Assembly: GCF_003434055.1 (NCBI RefSeq) | Contig: NZ_QVEX01000008.1 | Location: 62,001-126,000 of the forward strand | From: Enterocloster aldenensis | Lineage (GTDB): Bacteria > Bacillota > Clostridia > Lachnospirales > Lachnospiraceae | Direction of reading: 5' to 3' | DNA length: 64,000 nt | Part shown: positions 38,655 through 47,865 of the stretch, piece by piece | Numbering within the stretch: position 1 is the first letter of the stretch | Layout: each line of letters opens with the position of its first letter | The notes under the pieces: generated by a model | Databases searched by the model: none | Seen by the model: only the letters and a program-made list of their open reading frames with translations | What the model was told of the DNA's origin: nothing | Position numbers and translations under genes: made by a program

Positions 38655-39965
38655 TTAAAAGGTGGATTCGCCGGAAACCACAATATCTCCCGGATTGATT
38701 CCCCCGCCAGTTTCACCTGCCCCACAGACATCCATGCCCCCGGGCATCACGGGAACGCCTATTTCCCCTGCCATCGGAACAGGCCCGTAGTCATCCCTGA
38801 TTCCCCTGTGTCTGCGGTAACCGCGGATGTATGCCTCATCCGCCATCCCTTCCTTTACCAGGGCATGGTCACTTCCTTTTCTGGCCGAGCGCATCCGCTT
38901 TAATTCCAGCTCCAGTTTGCGGCTCTTCTTTTCCTCGTTCTGCTCCAGCGCCTTCTTTTTCGCGCACTGCTTCAGCTTTTCCCGGTTCAGCCGCCGGACC
39001 TTCCTGCCGCCTCTTCCCAGCAGCTTCTGCAGGGAACGGACAGCCCGGTTGGCTTTCACCCTCTGCTCATCATCCCCATATACGGACGCCATCTTAAGAC
39101 GCACGATGTTGCGCTGTATATCCCCCATGACCTGCTGCACCTGGCCGCTGGAGCGGGCGGAAGCCATCTTCCTGTACTGGTCTGACACATTGTATGATTT
39201 GCGGCAGATTACCCGGACAGCGCCGGTATTGCCAGAGGAACCTCCCATCATATCCCCCACGACCTTTGCCTGGTCCGCTGCCAGCATATCCTCAAGGGGC
39301 CTCTTATCAGCAGACTGGTCATGTTCCCTGGCCGCGGCCGCCCATGACCAGCTGTAATCCTTTCCCAGGAACACGCCCATGGCCGCCCCATGGCCGGCAG
39401 CTCCCCAGGACGCTTCATTCCCTGCTTTTGCAGCCAGTTCCGAGACTTTCTGCGCCAGCACCCTGGAACATGTGTCAAACCCGTCCCGGCTGCCCTGCAT
39501 CCGGTCAAGGAATTCCCGGCTGATGACCAGATGCAGCCCTTCCCCAAGACCGGCTGCCAGATTGGCCCGGTCCCCTTCTTCTTCCGCCGCCCAGATGGTG
39601 ATTCCGGGGTAACGCTGCTTTAATTCTTCAATCAGCCGCAGGGCATGGGCTTTAAGGTCCGGCTGTCCTGCACTGCCGGACCACTGGACCCGGTCAAGAC
39701 GGACATGATTGCTGTTTTCCGGCAGTTCCGTCTGTGTGTCCGGGGCGCAGGCATCCGGGCTGCACGTCCTTGCAGCCGGGACGCAGGCATCCGGGCTGTA
39801 TGTCCTTGCGGCCGGGGCGCAGGCATCCGTACCATGGGCATCCTGCCTGTGTATCTCTGCTTCCTGTATATCTTTTTCCTGTACACCATATAAATGGGAC
39901 AGCCGTGAAAGGCTGCTGTCCATACCTTTTACGGGCTGTCCCTGTAATCCGGTCAAACCGCCCAT
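38655..39965 (-). CDS. uncharacterised protein with Cys-containing repeats and basic coiled coil
   Basis: 436 residues. After a short N-terminus, residues 45-80 contain three repeats of ACxPAARTxSPD type. Residues 90-215 look like a folded domain (RLIEELKQRYPGITIWAAEE, LHLVISREFLDRMQ). Residues 290-370 are a highly basic helix (RGGRKVRRLNREKLKQCAKK). No signal peptide. I do not recognise the family. AAAGGAGAAATCAGT precedes the ATG. Confidence 0.65.
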   Translation of the reverse strand: MGGLTGLQGQPVKGMDSSLSRLSHLYGVQEKDIQEAEIHRQDAHGTDACAPAARTYSPDACVPAARTCSPDACAPDTQTELPENSNHVRLDRVQWSGSAGQPDLKAHALRLIEELKQRYPGITIWAAEEEGDRANLAAGLGEGLHLVISREFLDRMQGSRDGFDTCSRVLAQKVSELAAKAGNEASWGAAGHGAAMGVFLGKDYSWSWAAAAREHDQSADKRPLEDMLAADQAKVVGDMMGGSSGNTGAVRVICRKSYNVSDQYRKMASARSSGQVQQVMGDIQRNIVRLKMASVYGDDEQRVKANRAVRSLQKLLGRGGRKVRRLNREKLKQCAKKKALEQNEEKKSRKLELELKRMRSARKGSDHALVKEGMADEAYIRGYRRHRGIRDDYGPVPMAGEIGVPVMPGGMDVCGAGETGGGINPGDIVVSGESTF

Positions 39966-40087
39966 ACTGATTTCTCCTTTCCATCTTTACCGCATTTCCA
40001 TATCATTCCGGTCATTGGCTCCAGTCAGCAGGGGTGTGTTGATCATGCATATATTTCCGTATTTCTGATTCCTGCAATACAGCAGGT

Positions 40088-41494
40088 CTAGCTGCACAGC
40101 TCCACAATGGCCTGGGCAAATATCTTGGCGCTTACCAGCAGCTCATCCACCACCGCGAACTCATCTGCGCCATGCATATGGTTATCGGTTCCAGGAAGGG
40201 CTGCGCCAAATGCCACGCCGTTCTTAAGGTGATGTACATATGTGCCGCCTCCGGTGGATTCACAGCTGCCCTTAAGACCGGTATACGCTTCATACACCTC
40301 CAGAAGTGTCTTCACAAAATGGGAATCCCCGTCCACATGGTGGGGCGGGACCATGGTTTCATTTTCCAGGGTCAGGCCTTTGGCAGCCATGTTCTTCTTG
40401 ACTTCCTTCAGTACATTGTCCTCATTGGAACAGATGGGGCAGCGGCTGTCAAACACGCCCTCCAGGCTGTCTGAGGAAACGGTCAGCATGCTGAACGCCA
40501 GGGTCAGGGCTCCGGACAGTTCATCCTCCATGGCAATGCCGGCAGCCTTTCCGCAGGTATCTCCGTGAGGGAACAGTTCCACAAGCGCACCCACGGCGTC
40601 CATCTGCGGGCACTTGGCCAGCGGCAGGCGGGTCAGGTATGACAGCAGTGCGGTCAGGGCATTCCTGCCCTCCTGAGGTGTGGATGCATGGGCGCCGCCG
40701 CCCTGGGCCGTAATCTGGATTACAGGGAAATTGCCCTCAAAGCCAAAGGAAACGCCGGTCTCTGCCTCCACTTCCCTGGCAGTCCCTTCCAGTGTCCCAA
40801 GGTCCACACCCTCTACCACTGCCTTTGCTTTGCCCGGAACCACGTTGGCCTTGATTCCCGCTTCCACCTTCACAAGCCTGGGCACTGCCTCAGACGCCTT
40901 GAAGGATGCGTTAAAATGTCCCTCCAGACGGCCTTTCTCAATGTTAATCACAGGGAACTCCGCGTCCGGTGAAAATGTCATGGGCGCTTCCTTCTCCCTG
41001 CCGTAATAATACTCAATATCAGAACTTCCGCACTCCTCGTCCGTACCAAGAATCAGGCGCACGTTCTTTGACAGCGGGATTCCCAGCTCCTTAACAGCCC
41101 TCATTGCGTAGAGCGCCGCAACAGCCGGTCCCTTGTCATCCGCGGTGCCGCGTCCATAAAGCATGCCGTCCTTTACCACCGGTTCAAAGGGAGCTGTTTC
41201 CACCCAGCCTTCCCCGGCAGGCACCACATCCAGATGTGCCAGGATGTCCAGATGCCTTTCCTTGTCATTCAGGTCAGCGGTTCCCACATAATTGTCATAA
41301 TTGTTGATGGTAAATCCATATCCCTCGGCCATGGCAAGCGCTGCCTGAAGGGCCTCAAAGGCGCCCTCCCCATAAGGCTTTCCCTCCACATAAGGCTTCT
41401 TCTCGCTGTTAATCCTGCAGAGGGTACAGATGTCCTCAATCATTTCATCCTTGTGGGCATCTATGAATCCTTCAATTTCTTTTCTGTATTCCAT
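40088..41494 (-). CDS. pepV: dipeptidase PepV-type (M20 metallopeptidase)
   Basis: 468 residues. The M20 metal ligands and catalytic residues are visible: LAHLDVVPAGEGW, GTADDKGPAVAALYAMRAVK, LGTDEECGSSDIEYY and the late GTDNHMHGADEF. A lid domain inserted at about 190-330 is typical of PepV. It hydrolyses dipeptides with two zinc ions in the cytosol, supplying free amino acids. It stands alone between unrelated genes. Confidence 0.92.
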   Translation of the reverse strand: MEYRKEIEGFIDAHKDEMIEDICTLCRINSEKKPYVEGKPYGEGAFEALQAALAMAEGYGFTINNYDNYVGTADLNDKERHLDILAHLDVVPAGEGWVETAPFEPVVKDGMLYGRGTADDKGPAVAALYAMRAVKELGIPLSKNVRLILGTDEECGSSDIEYYYGREKEAPMTFSPDAEFPVINIEKGRLEGHFNASFKASEAVPRLVKVEAGIKANVVPGKAKAVVEGVDLGTLEGTAREVEAETGVSFGFEGNFPVIQITAQGGGAHASTPQEGRNALTALLSYLTRLPLAKCPQMDAVGALVELFPHGDTCGKAAGIAMEDELSGALTLAFSMLTVSSDSLEGVFDSRCPICSNEDNVLKEVKKNMAAKGLTLENETMVPPHHVDGDSHFVKTLLEVYEAYTGLKGSCESTGGGTYVHHLKNGVAFGAALPGTDNHMHGADEFAVVDELLVSAKIFAQAIVELCS

Positions 41495-41576
41495 ATCAAA
41501 TCTCCTCCATCCGCGAAGGCGTCCCCGCGCTATTATATTTTACAAATCATGGACTGGCTGCTGCTCCTTAATATCC

Positions 41577-42023
41577 CTACTTAAGCATGGAGGCCAGCGT
41601 CTCATTGACCACCTTGCCGTCGGCCTTTCCCTTTACCTTAGGCATCAGCACCTTCATGATGGCGCCCTTATCCTTGGCCGTGGGTTGGGCCAGGCCCAGC
41701 TCATCCAGCACGGACCGGATTATCTCCGTAATCTGCTCCACGCTCATGTCAGCCGGTGCAAATTCCCTGTACACAGCCAGGCGGGCGGCCGCCTCTCCCC
41801 GGATATCCTCACGGTCAGCCGGAGCCAGGTCGTAGGTTTCCTGGGTCTGTTTGATTTCCTTTTTCACGATTGAATTTTCTTCTGCCTCTGTGAGGGGCTC
41901 CCTTTTATCTATCTCGGCATTCTTCAGTGCTGACAGCAGCATGGAAAGGGAATCCTTCCTTGCCTTATCCTTGGCCTTCATGGCTTCTACCATGGCGGCC
42001 CTTACAACATCAATCTTACTCAT
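41577..42023 (-). CDS. GatB/YqeY-domain protein
   Basis: 148 residues; ATG at 42023 follows CAGGAGGTATCTGAC. It has the YqeY pattern: MVEAMKAKDKARKDSLSMLL, then a C-terminal helical GatB/YqeY domain (GLAQPTAKDKGAIMKVLMPKVKGKADG). The family resembles the tRNA-binding tail of GatB, and its cellular role is unclear. prfC lies upstream. Confidence 0.9.
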   Translation of the reverse strand: MSKIDVVRAAMVEAMKAKDKARKDSLSMLLSALKNAEIDKREPLTEAEENSIVKKEIKQTQETYDLAPADREDIRGEAAARLAVYREFAPADMSVEQITEIIRSVLDELGLAQPTAKDKGAIMKVLMPKVKGKADGKVVNETLASMLK

Positions 42024-42106
42024 GTCAGATACCTCCTGCTTTCCCCGGCATGACAAACCGGGATTCTTCATGATCAATCACATGCTGATGATGAAACGCG
42101 CATGTA

Positions 42107-43711
42107 TTACGCTTTGCCAAATTCGCTGAGCTTTAGACCCGGGTTGCGGTCCAGCACCATGCCCACGCTCCAGCTGTTGATGAACAGCAGCAGCGGGTTG
42201 TCCTTTAAATCCTTGATGCGCTTCATGTCAGAGGTTCCCTGGATTCTTGCCACATCCACCTCGCCCGGGTTCTCTACCCATCGGATATGCTCAAATGGAA
42301 GCTTCTCCAGTATGACCTCCACATTATACTCATTCTGGAGGCGGTAGGTCAGCACCTCAAACTGCAGCACGCCCACCACGCCCACAATGATTTCCTCCAT
42401 ACCGGAATTGAATTCCTGGAATATCTGGATGGCGCCCTCCTGGGCAATCTGGTTCACGCCCTTGATGAACTGCTTGCGCTTCATGGTATCTACCTGGCGC
42501 ACCCTTGCAAAATGCTCCGGCGCAAACGTGGGTATACCCTCAAACTCAAACTTCTCACTGGAACTGCACAGCGTGTCGCCGATGGAAAAGATGCCCGGGT
42601 CAAACACACCGATGATATCCCCTGCATAGGCCTCCTCCACGATTTTGCGGTCCTGGGCCATCAGCTGCTGGGGCTGGGTCAGGCGGATTTTCTTGCCGCC
42701 CTGGACATGGTTGACCTCCATTCCTGCCTCAAACCTGCCGGAGCAGATACGCATGAACGCAATCCTGTCCCTGTGGGCCTTGTTCATATTGGCCTGGATT
42801 TTAAACACAAATGCAGAGAAATCCGGGCGGAATGGGTCGATTTCCCCATCTAACGTCCTTCTGGACAGAGGCGGGGTGGTCATCTTAAGGAAATGCTCCA
42901 GGAATGTCTCCACGCCGAAGTTTGTCAAAGCAGAGCCAAAGAATACAGGAGAAAGGTCACCCCGCTGTACCCGGTCCATATCCATCTCGTCGCTGGCGCC
43001 GTCCAGCAATTCAATATCATCCATCAGCTGCTGGTGGTAGGAAAAACCGATGATATCCTCCAGGTTCCCATCATCCAGCCCGTATTCCTGGCTTGCAACC
43101 TCCTTGGCGCCGCCCATGGCAGCCGTAAAGGTGGTTATCTTCCTGCTGAAACGGTCATATACGCCCTTAAAGTTCTTGCCGCATCCAATGGGCCAGTTGA
43201 CCGGACAGGTGCGGATTCCCAGGACATTCTCAATCTCATCCATCAGTTCATACGGGTCCCTTGCCTCACGGTCAAATTTGTTGATGAATGTAAAGATGGG
43301 GATATGGCGCATGACACAGACCTTAAAGAGCTTAATGGTCTGGGCCTCCACACCCTTGGAACCGTCAATGACCATGACGGCTGAGTCGGCTGCCATCAGG
43401 GTACGGTATGTGTCCTCTGAGAAATCCTGATGCCCCGGCGTGTCCAGGATGTTGATGCAGAATCCCTCATAATTAAACTGCATGGCGGAAGAGGTAACGG
43501 AAATACCCCTTTCCTTCTCTATCTCCATCCAGTCCGATACCGCGTGCTTGGCCGCCTTGCGCCCCTTCACCGTACCGGCCAGGTTGATGGCACCTCCGTA
43601 CAGCAGGAACTTCTCAGTCAGTGTGGTCTTACCTGCGTCGGGGTGGGATATGATTGCAAATGTCCTCCGCTTTTTTATCTCTTCTGCCAGCTGGCTATCT
43701 ATCTTTGACAA
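42107..43711 (-). CDS. prfC: peptide chain release factor 3
   Basis: 534 residues, a translational GTPase. G1 is SHPDAGKTTLTEK, G2/G3 regions EKERGISVTSSAM and DTPGHQDFSED, G4 NKFDRE. The C-terminal part matches RF3 rather than EF-G or LepA. It recycles RF1/RF2 from the ribosome after termination. The YqeY-type gene follows after about 80 bases. Confidence 0.95.
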   Translation of the reverse strand: MSKIDSQLAEEIKKRRTFAIISHPDAGKTTLTEKFLLYGGAINLAGTVKGRKAAKHAVSDWMEIEKERGISVTSSAMQFNYEGFCINILDTPGHQDFSEDTYRTLMAADSAVMVIDGSKGVEAQTIKLFKVCVMRHIPIFTFINKFDREARDPYELMDEIENVLGIRTCPVNWPIGCGKNFKGVYDRFSRKITTFTAAMGGAKEVASQEYGLDDGNLEDIIGFSYHQQLMDDIELLDGASDEMDMDRVQRGDLSPVFFGSALTNFGVETFLEHFLKMTTPPLSRRTLDGEIDPFRPDFSAFVFKIQANMNKAHRDRIAFMRICSGRFEAGMEVNHVQGGKKIRLTQPQQLMAQDRKIVEEAYAGDIIGVFDPGIFSIGDTLCSSSEKFEFEGIPTFAPEHFARVRQVDTMKRKQFIKGVNQIAQEGAIQIFQEFNSGMEEIIVGVVGVLQFEVLTYRLQNEYNVEVILEKLPFEHIRWVENPGEVDVARIQGTSDMKRIKDLKDNPLLLFINSWSVGMVLDRNPGLKLSEFGKA

Positions 43712-43826
43712 ATGTCCGTCCTCCGTTTTCCATTGTGTAAAATAGGACGTACCTTGGAAGTACGCCCAAAATCATCCATTCTTTATTTTATTATGGTTGG
43801 AAACAGAAGTCAAGGTGTTTGTCCTG

Positions 43827-43888
43827 CTAAAAAATACAATACGCAGCCGTTCAGACGGCTCATCCTCCTGCCGCCTGAACGGCTGCGT
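43827..43888 (-). terminator. terminator of the arabinoside locus
   Basis: ACGCAGCCGT (43841-43850) with neighbours pairs with ACGGCTGCGT-type sequence ending at 43888, giving a long stem of about 20 pairs. On the minus strand it is followed by ATTGTATTTTTTAG. It ends the GH127 transcript and separates it from prfC. Confidence 0.82.
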
Positions 43889-45871
43889 TCACATTTTATA
43901 TAGTTCCTTCATCCATACAACCATCTCCCCCGCTCCCCGGTTGTTCCAGAATGCATAGGGAACCGCCTTCAGCTTCACGTCCTCCCATGTGACCGGGTGC
44001 AGGCCGTAGAGCTCATCCTCCCCCCATCCGCGGCCCGATATCCTCTTTCCGGCAAAGGACAGCCCGATGATGCCTCCAAACAGGTCCTGCCCTTCCTCCT
44101 CAACCAGGGCACCGGAATCCACATAGACCGCTGCCAGGTTGGAGCCGTTGTCAGCCTCCTCCAGACAGTATACAACAGGACCGCGGACAAGGGCCACTTT
44201 GCCGCTGTCGGCCCGGACCAGTGGATTGCTGTGCACGAATTCAGCCGGCGCCTCCCAGGTCACATGCAGACAGGTATCTCCTGTCAGGCGGATAAGGGCA
44301 TATCCCTTTTCCCGGTCAAAGGAAATATCCTTACCGCGTTCCGCGGCCGGACCGTCTGTCCCGGCCGCATCTGTTTCCCTCCCGCATTTCACCGCGAAAC
44401 CCCTGGCATAATCCGGCATCCTCACGGCCAGCTTCATGCCTGTTTCAGGCACTCCCCTTAGGGTGATATCAGCCCCCATCTTCCACGGGAACCTGGTTTC
44501 CACGGAAACAGACACTTCCCTGCCGCCCAGTTCCACCGTGGTTTCATTGGCAATGAACAGGTTCACATAAATGCTTTCCTCATCCACGCCATAGATATAC
44601 TGCCCCATGGAGGCCAGGGTCCGCGCAATATTTGGCGGACAGCAGGCCACGCCAAACCATTTCTGCCGCACTGGTTTCACATGCTCCTTTGATGTGCGGG
44701 GCAGACAGTTATCCGGCCATACCTCCAGGGGGTTTACATAGAAAAAGCTTTTTCCATCCAGGGCAATACCTGCCAGCACCGTGTTATACAGGGCCCGCTC
44801 CACCACATCATAGTATTTCGCCTCCCGGGTGATGCTTCCCATGCGGCTGCCGAACATGGCCAGGCCGATGGAGGCGCAGGATTCAGAATAATTGCAGTCA
44901 TTGGGCAGGTCATAATCCGCTGTGAACCGTTCCAGGATACCGGATGAGCCGATGCTGCCCGTGATATACATGCGCTTCCCAGTCACATTGTCCCATAAGG
45001 TGCGGCAGGCCTCCATCAGGGAGTCATCCCCGCAGGCCTCCGCCAGGTCAGCCATGGCGCTGTACATGTACATGGCCCGCACCGCGTGGCCCTCTGCTGT
45101 CTTCTGTTCACGGACCGGCAGATGGGACTGGGAATACAAAGGCTCATAATCCTTGAACTCCGGGAAAATGTACCGGAATCCCGGGCGGCCCATTTCCTTT
45201 AGGAAATAGTTCTCCCCCACGCCCCTGGCGTCTATAAAATATTTTGCCTGCTCCAGGTACTTCTGTTCCCCGGTTACCTGATACAGTTTAATCAGGCCGA
45301 TTTCCACCTCCTGGTGGCCGGGATATCCATGGATTTTCCCGTCTTCAGCCCCAAAGGTATCACAAATCAAGTCCGCAAACCGCAGCATCACATCCAGGAA
45401 CTTCCTTTTGCCCGTTCCCATATAATATGCCACGGCCGCTTCCATCATATGGCCCGCCGTATAAAGCTCATGTCCCTCGCACAAATCGCTCCAGCGCTTT
45501 TCCGGCTCCCTGATGGTAAAATAGGTATTCAGGTAACCGTCCGGGCACTGGGCCTTTGCGATGATGTCAATGACCTGGTCCGCGGTGCGCTCCAGTTCCT
45601 CATCCGGTCCTGCCGCAAGGACAAACCCCACTGCCTCCAGCCACTTGGCCACATCCGTGTCCTGGAACACGGCCCCGTAAAAATCCCCTTCACACAGGCC
45701 GGCCGCTATCTTGAAATTCATCAGGCTGTGGCTTGGCTCGGCGTCCTCTATCCTGTCATTAATGGCATCCCACTGATAAGGGATGACCGCCTCCTTGACA
45801 AGGGCGACATGTTTTGACCAGAACGCGTCATTGATATGTATTTTCTTTAAATCTACCGGATGCAGCTTCAT
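43889..45871 (-). CDS. GH127 beta-L-arabinofuranosidase-type glycoside hydrolase
   Basis: 660 residues without signal peptide, so it acts inside the cell. An (alpha/alpha)6 barrel precedes beta domains. The zinc-thiolate active site known from HypBA1-type enzymes is visible: Glu and Cys in YSESCASIGLAMFG and the Cys pair in GVACCPPNIARTLASMG. It should release L-arabinofuranose from short arabino-oligosaccharides. It is the last gene of a locus with two sugar permeases and binding proteins, which probably import its substrate. Confidence 0.92.
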   Translation of the reverse strand: MKLHPVDLKKIHINDAFWSKHVALVKEAVIPYQWDAINDRIEDAEPSHSLMNFKIAAGLCEGDFYGAVFQDTDVAKWLEAVGFVLAAGPDEELERTADQVIDIIAKAQCPDGYLNTYFTIREPEKRWSDLCEGHELYTAGHMMEAAVAYYMGTGKRKFLDVMLRFADLICDTFGAEDGKIHGYPGHQEVEIGLIKLYQVTGEQKYLEQAKYFIDARGVGENYFLKEMGRPGFRYIFPEFKDYEPLYSQSHLPVREQKTAEGHAVRAMYMYSAMADLAEACGDDSLMEACRTLWDNVTGKRMYITGSIGSSGILERFTADYDLPNDCNYSESCASIGLAMFGSRMGSITREAKYYDVVERALYNTVLAGIALDGKSFFYVNPLEVWPDNCLPRTSKEHVKPVRQKWFGVACCPPNIARTLASMGQYIYGVDEESIYVNLFIANETTVELGGREVSVSVETRFPWKMGADITLRGVPETGMKLAVRMPDYARGFAVKCGRETDAAGTDGPAAERGKDISFDREKGYALIRLTGDTCLHVTWEAPAEFVHSNPLVRADSGKVALVRGPVVYCLEEADNGSNLAAVYVDSGALVEEEGQDLFGGIIGLSFAGKRISGRGWGEDELYGLHPVTWEDVKLKAVPYAFWNNRGAGEMVVWMKELYKM

Positions 45872-45910
45872 TGTCCCACTCCTTTTCCTTTTTTAGTCCC
45901 TGCCCCTCCG

Positions 45911-46744
45911 TCACGCCTTCACCGCGCCGTTGGTAAGTCCGCTTACAATATATTTCTGCATGAAAATGAATATCAGCACCACCGGGGTAATGGCAATGAT
46001 TCCGAATGCCATGGTGGAATTCCACAGTGTCTGGTACTGCTGCACATAATTGTAGATACTGGATGTAATCGGCCTCATGTTGGGGTTTGTGATAAAGGTA
46101 ATCCCGTAAATCAGATCGCCCCAGGCATATACAAAGGAGAACACGGCAGCCACCACAATCCCGGGCTTGGCAATGGGCAGCATGATCTTTGTGAACGCCG
46201 ACACATGGCCGCATCCGTCAATCTTGGCAGCCTCATCCAGTTCCTTTGGAATGGATACAAAATACGTGCGCAGGATGATGATGCTGAAAGGTATGCCCAG
46301 CGTGGCATCCGCCAGGATGGGAGCCCAGTACGTGTTCAGCAGGTGCATTTTAGAGAACATGATGTAAAGGGAGGTCAGCACCAGGGTGGATGGAAGCATC
46401 TGTGTAATGAGGAAGAACAGCACCAGTCCCCTCCTGGCCCCGAACCGGAACCTGGCAAGACCATAGGCAGCCGGGATTGCAAGCACGGTTGCGATGACGG
46501 TTGCGCCGCAGGATATGATCAGGCTGTTCTTAAATCCCCTTAAGGTATCCCCTGAACTGGAAAGCTGCTTGGCAAATGCATCAAAGGTCAGGTTCTCTGG
46601 CCACAGCGGGGTGGGGATGGAAAATATCTCTACCTGTGTCTTAAGGGCAGTGACAACCATCCAGTACAGCGGGAAGATGAAAACCAGGAACACAAGACCG
46701 CCCACCAGGAATGAAACCAGTTTACTCCTACTCTCTTTCTTCAT
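45911..46744 (-). CDS. sugar ABC transporter permease (MalG type)
   Basis: 277 residues, six transmembrane helices; the contact loop for the ATPase is KELDEAAKIDGCGHVSAFTK (about 160-179). It pairs with the MalF-type permease whose stop lies two bases upstream of this start. No ATPase gene is in the locus; such CUT1 systems often borrow a shared MsmX-type ATPase (established for Firmicutes). Confidence 0.93.
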   Translation of the reverse strand: MKKESRSKLVSFLVGGLVFLVFIFPLYWMVVTALKTQVEIFSIPTPLWPENLTFDAFAKQLSSSGDTLRGFKNSLIISCGATVIATVLAIPAAYGLARFRFGARRGLVLFFLITQMLPSTLVLTSLYIMFSKMHLLNTYWAPILADATLGIPFSIIILRTYFVSIPKELDEAAKIDGCGHVSAFTKIMLPIAKPGIVVAAVFSFVYAWGDLIYGITFITNPNMRPITSSIYNYVQQYQTLWNSTMAFGIIAITPVVLIFIFMQKYIVSGLTNGAVKA

Positions 46745-46745
46745 A

Positions 46746-47654
46746 TCACATCACCTCGTCATCACTGATTGTCTTGATATAGAAGCAGCCCACCGCCAAC
46801 AGGATTAAAAACAGCACATTGGCCGCGGCGGCGCCCTGGCTGAACTGGAATTCCTCAAAGGACAGCCGGTACGCATAGGTTGAAACCAGCTCCGTGGAAT
46901 TCACGGGTCCGCCTTTTGTCATGACCCATACAAGGTCAAACACCTTAAAGGTATAGACAAAACCAAGGGTCAGGACCGACATGATGGCCGGTTTAATCAT
47001 GGGAATGGTAATCAGGAACAGGGTCTGAAGCCTGCCTGCCCCATCCAGGCTGGCGCTCTCGTAGATATCGCCTGGAATGGTGGTCAGCCCCGTGATAAGG
47101 AGCATCATGTTAAAAGGTATGCCGATCCATATATTGGCCGCCACTGCCGCTGCCATTGCAAGGCCGGGCTTTAGCAGCCAGTCCAGGGGCTCCTTCACAA
47201 GCCCAAGGCCCATAAGGAACTGGTTAATGATACCGCCGCTGCTGGCAAACATGAATTTGAACAGGAGTCCGGCCACTGTCACGGGCAGGAGCCAGGATAT
47301 CATGGTCACGCCCCGGAAAAAGGAACAGCCGGGAAACTTCTTATTGAACAGCAGCGCCAGCCCAAAACCAATGATGAACTGGAAAAATATGGAACCCACC
47401 GTAAAGATCAAGGTATTCATGATTGCCTTGGAAAGAATGGAATTTTTTCCTGTAAACAGCTCCGCATAATTACGCAAACCCACGAATTCCTGTTTTGCGG
47501 CATCTGAAAATGTATATACATCCACATTCTTAAAACTCAGTATTATATTCTGTATCATCGGATAGCCGATGAACACAAGCATGTACAGCACTGCCGGGGC
47601 AGCAAACAGAAAGCCCATTTTGGCAGCCGTGTCCATTCTTTTATTTCCCTTCAT
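46746..47654 (-). CDS. sugar ABC transporter permease (MalF type)
   Basis: 302 residues; ATG at 47654 chosen with GGAGGGAGAATCCGG ahead; upstream in-frame sequence is not coding-like. Six transmembrane helices; contact loop DIYESASLDGAGRLQTLFL (about 190-208). It forms the importer with the downstream MalG-type protein. Substrates are probably arabino-oligosaccharides, from the linked GH127 enzyme. Confidence 0.92.
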   Translation of the reverse strand: MKGNKRMDTAAKMGFLFAAPAVLYMLVFIGYPMIQNIILSFKNVDVYTFSDAAKQEFVGLRNYAELFTGKNSILSKAIMNTLIFTVGSIFFQFIIGFGLALLFNKKFPGCSFFRGVTMISWLLPVTVAGLLFKFMFASSGGIINQFLMGLGLVKEPLDWLLKPGLAMAAAVAANIWIGIPFNMMLLITGLTTIPGDIYESASLDGAGRLQTLFLITIPMIKPAIMSVLTLGFVYTFKVFDLVWVMTKGGPVNSTELVSTYAYRLSFEEFQFSQGAAAANVLFLILLAVGCFYIKTISDDEVM

Positions 47655-47865
47655 CCGGATTCTCCCTCCTCCATCTGGCACTTCCCGGCATAGATACGCC
47701 AATCTATAGCACCTGTTATTTACGCCGGGCGGCACCAGTGCTCCATCCGGCCAGAAGCCGAACCGGCATCGGGCGGACATAAAACAGGCTGCGGCCCGTA
47801 AACCGTGCCGGTATCGCATCAACCGTGTCACTGCGGGGCAGCCTGTGTATCTTGTTTTAAGATTG

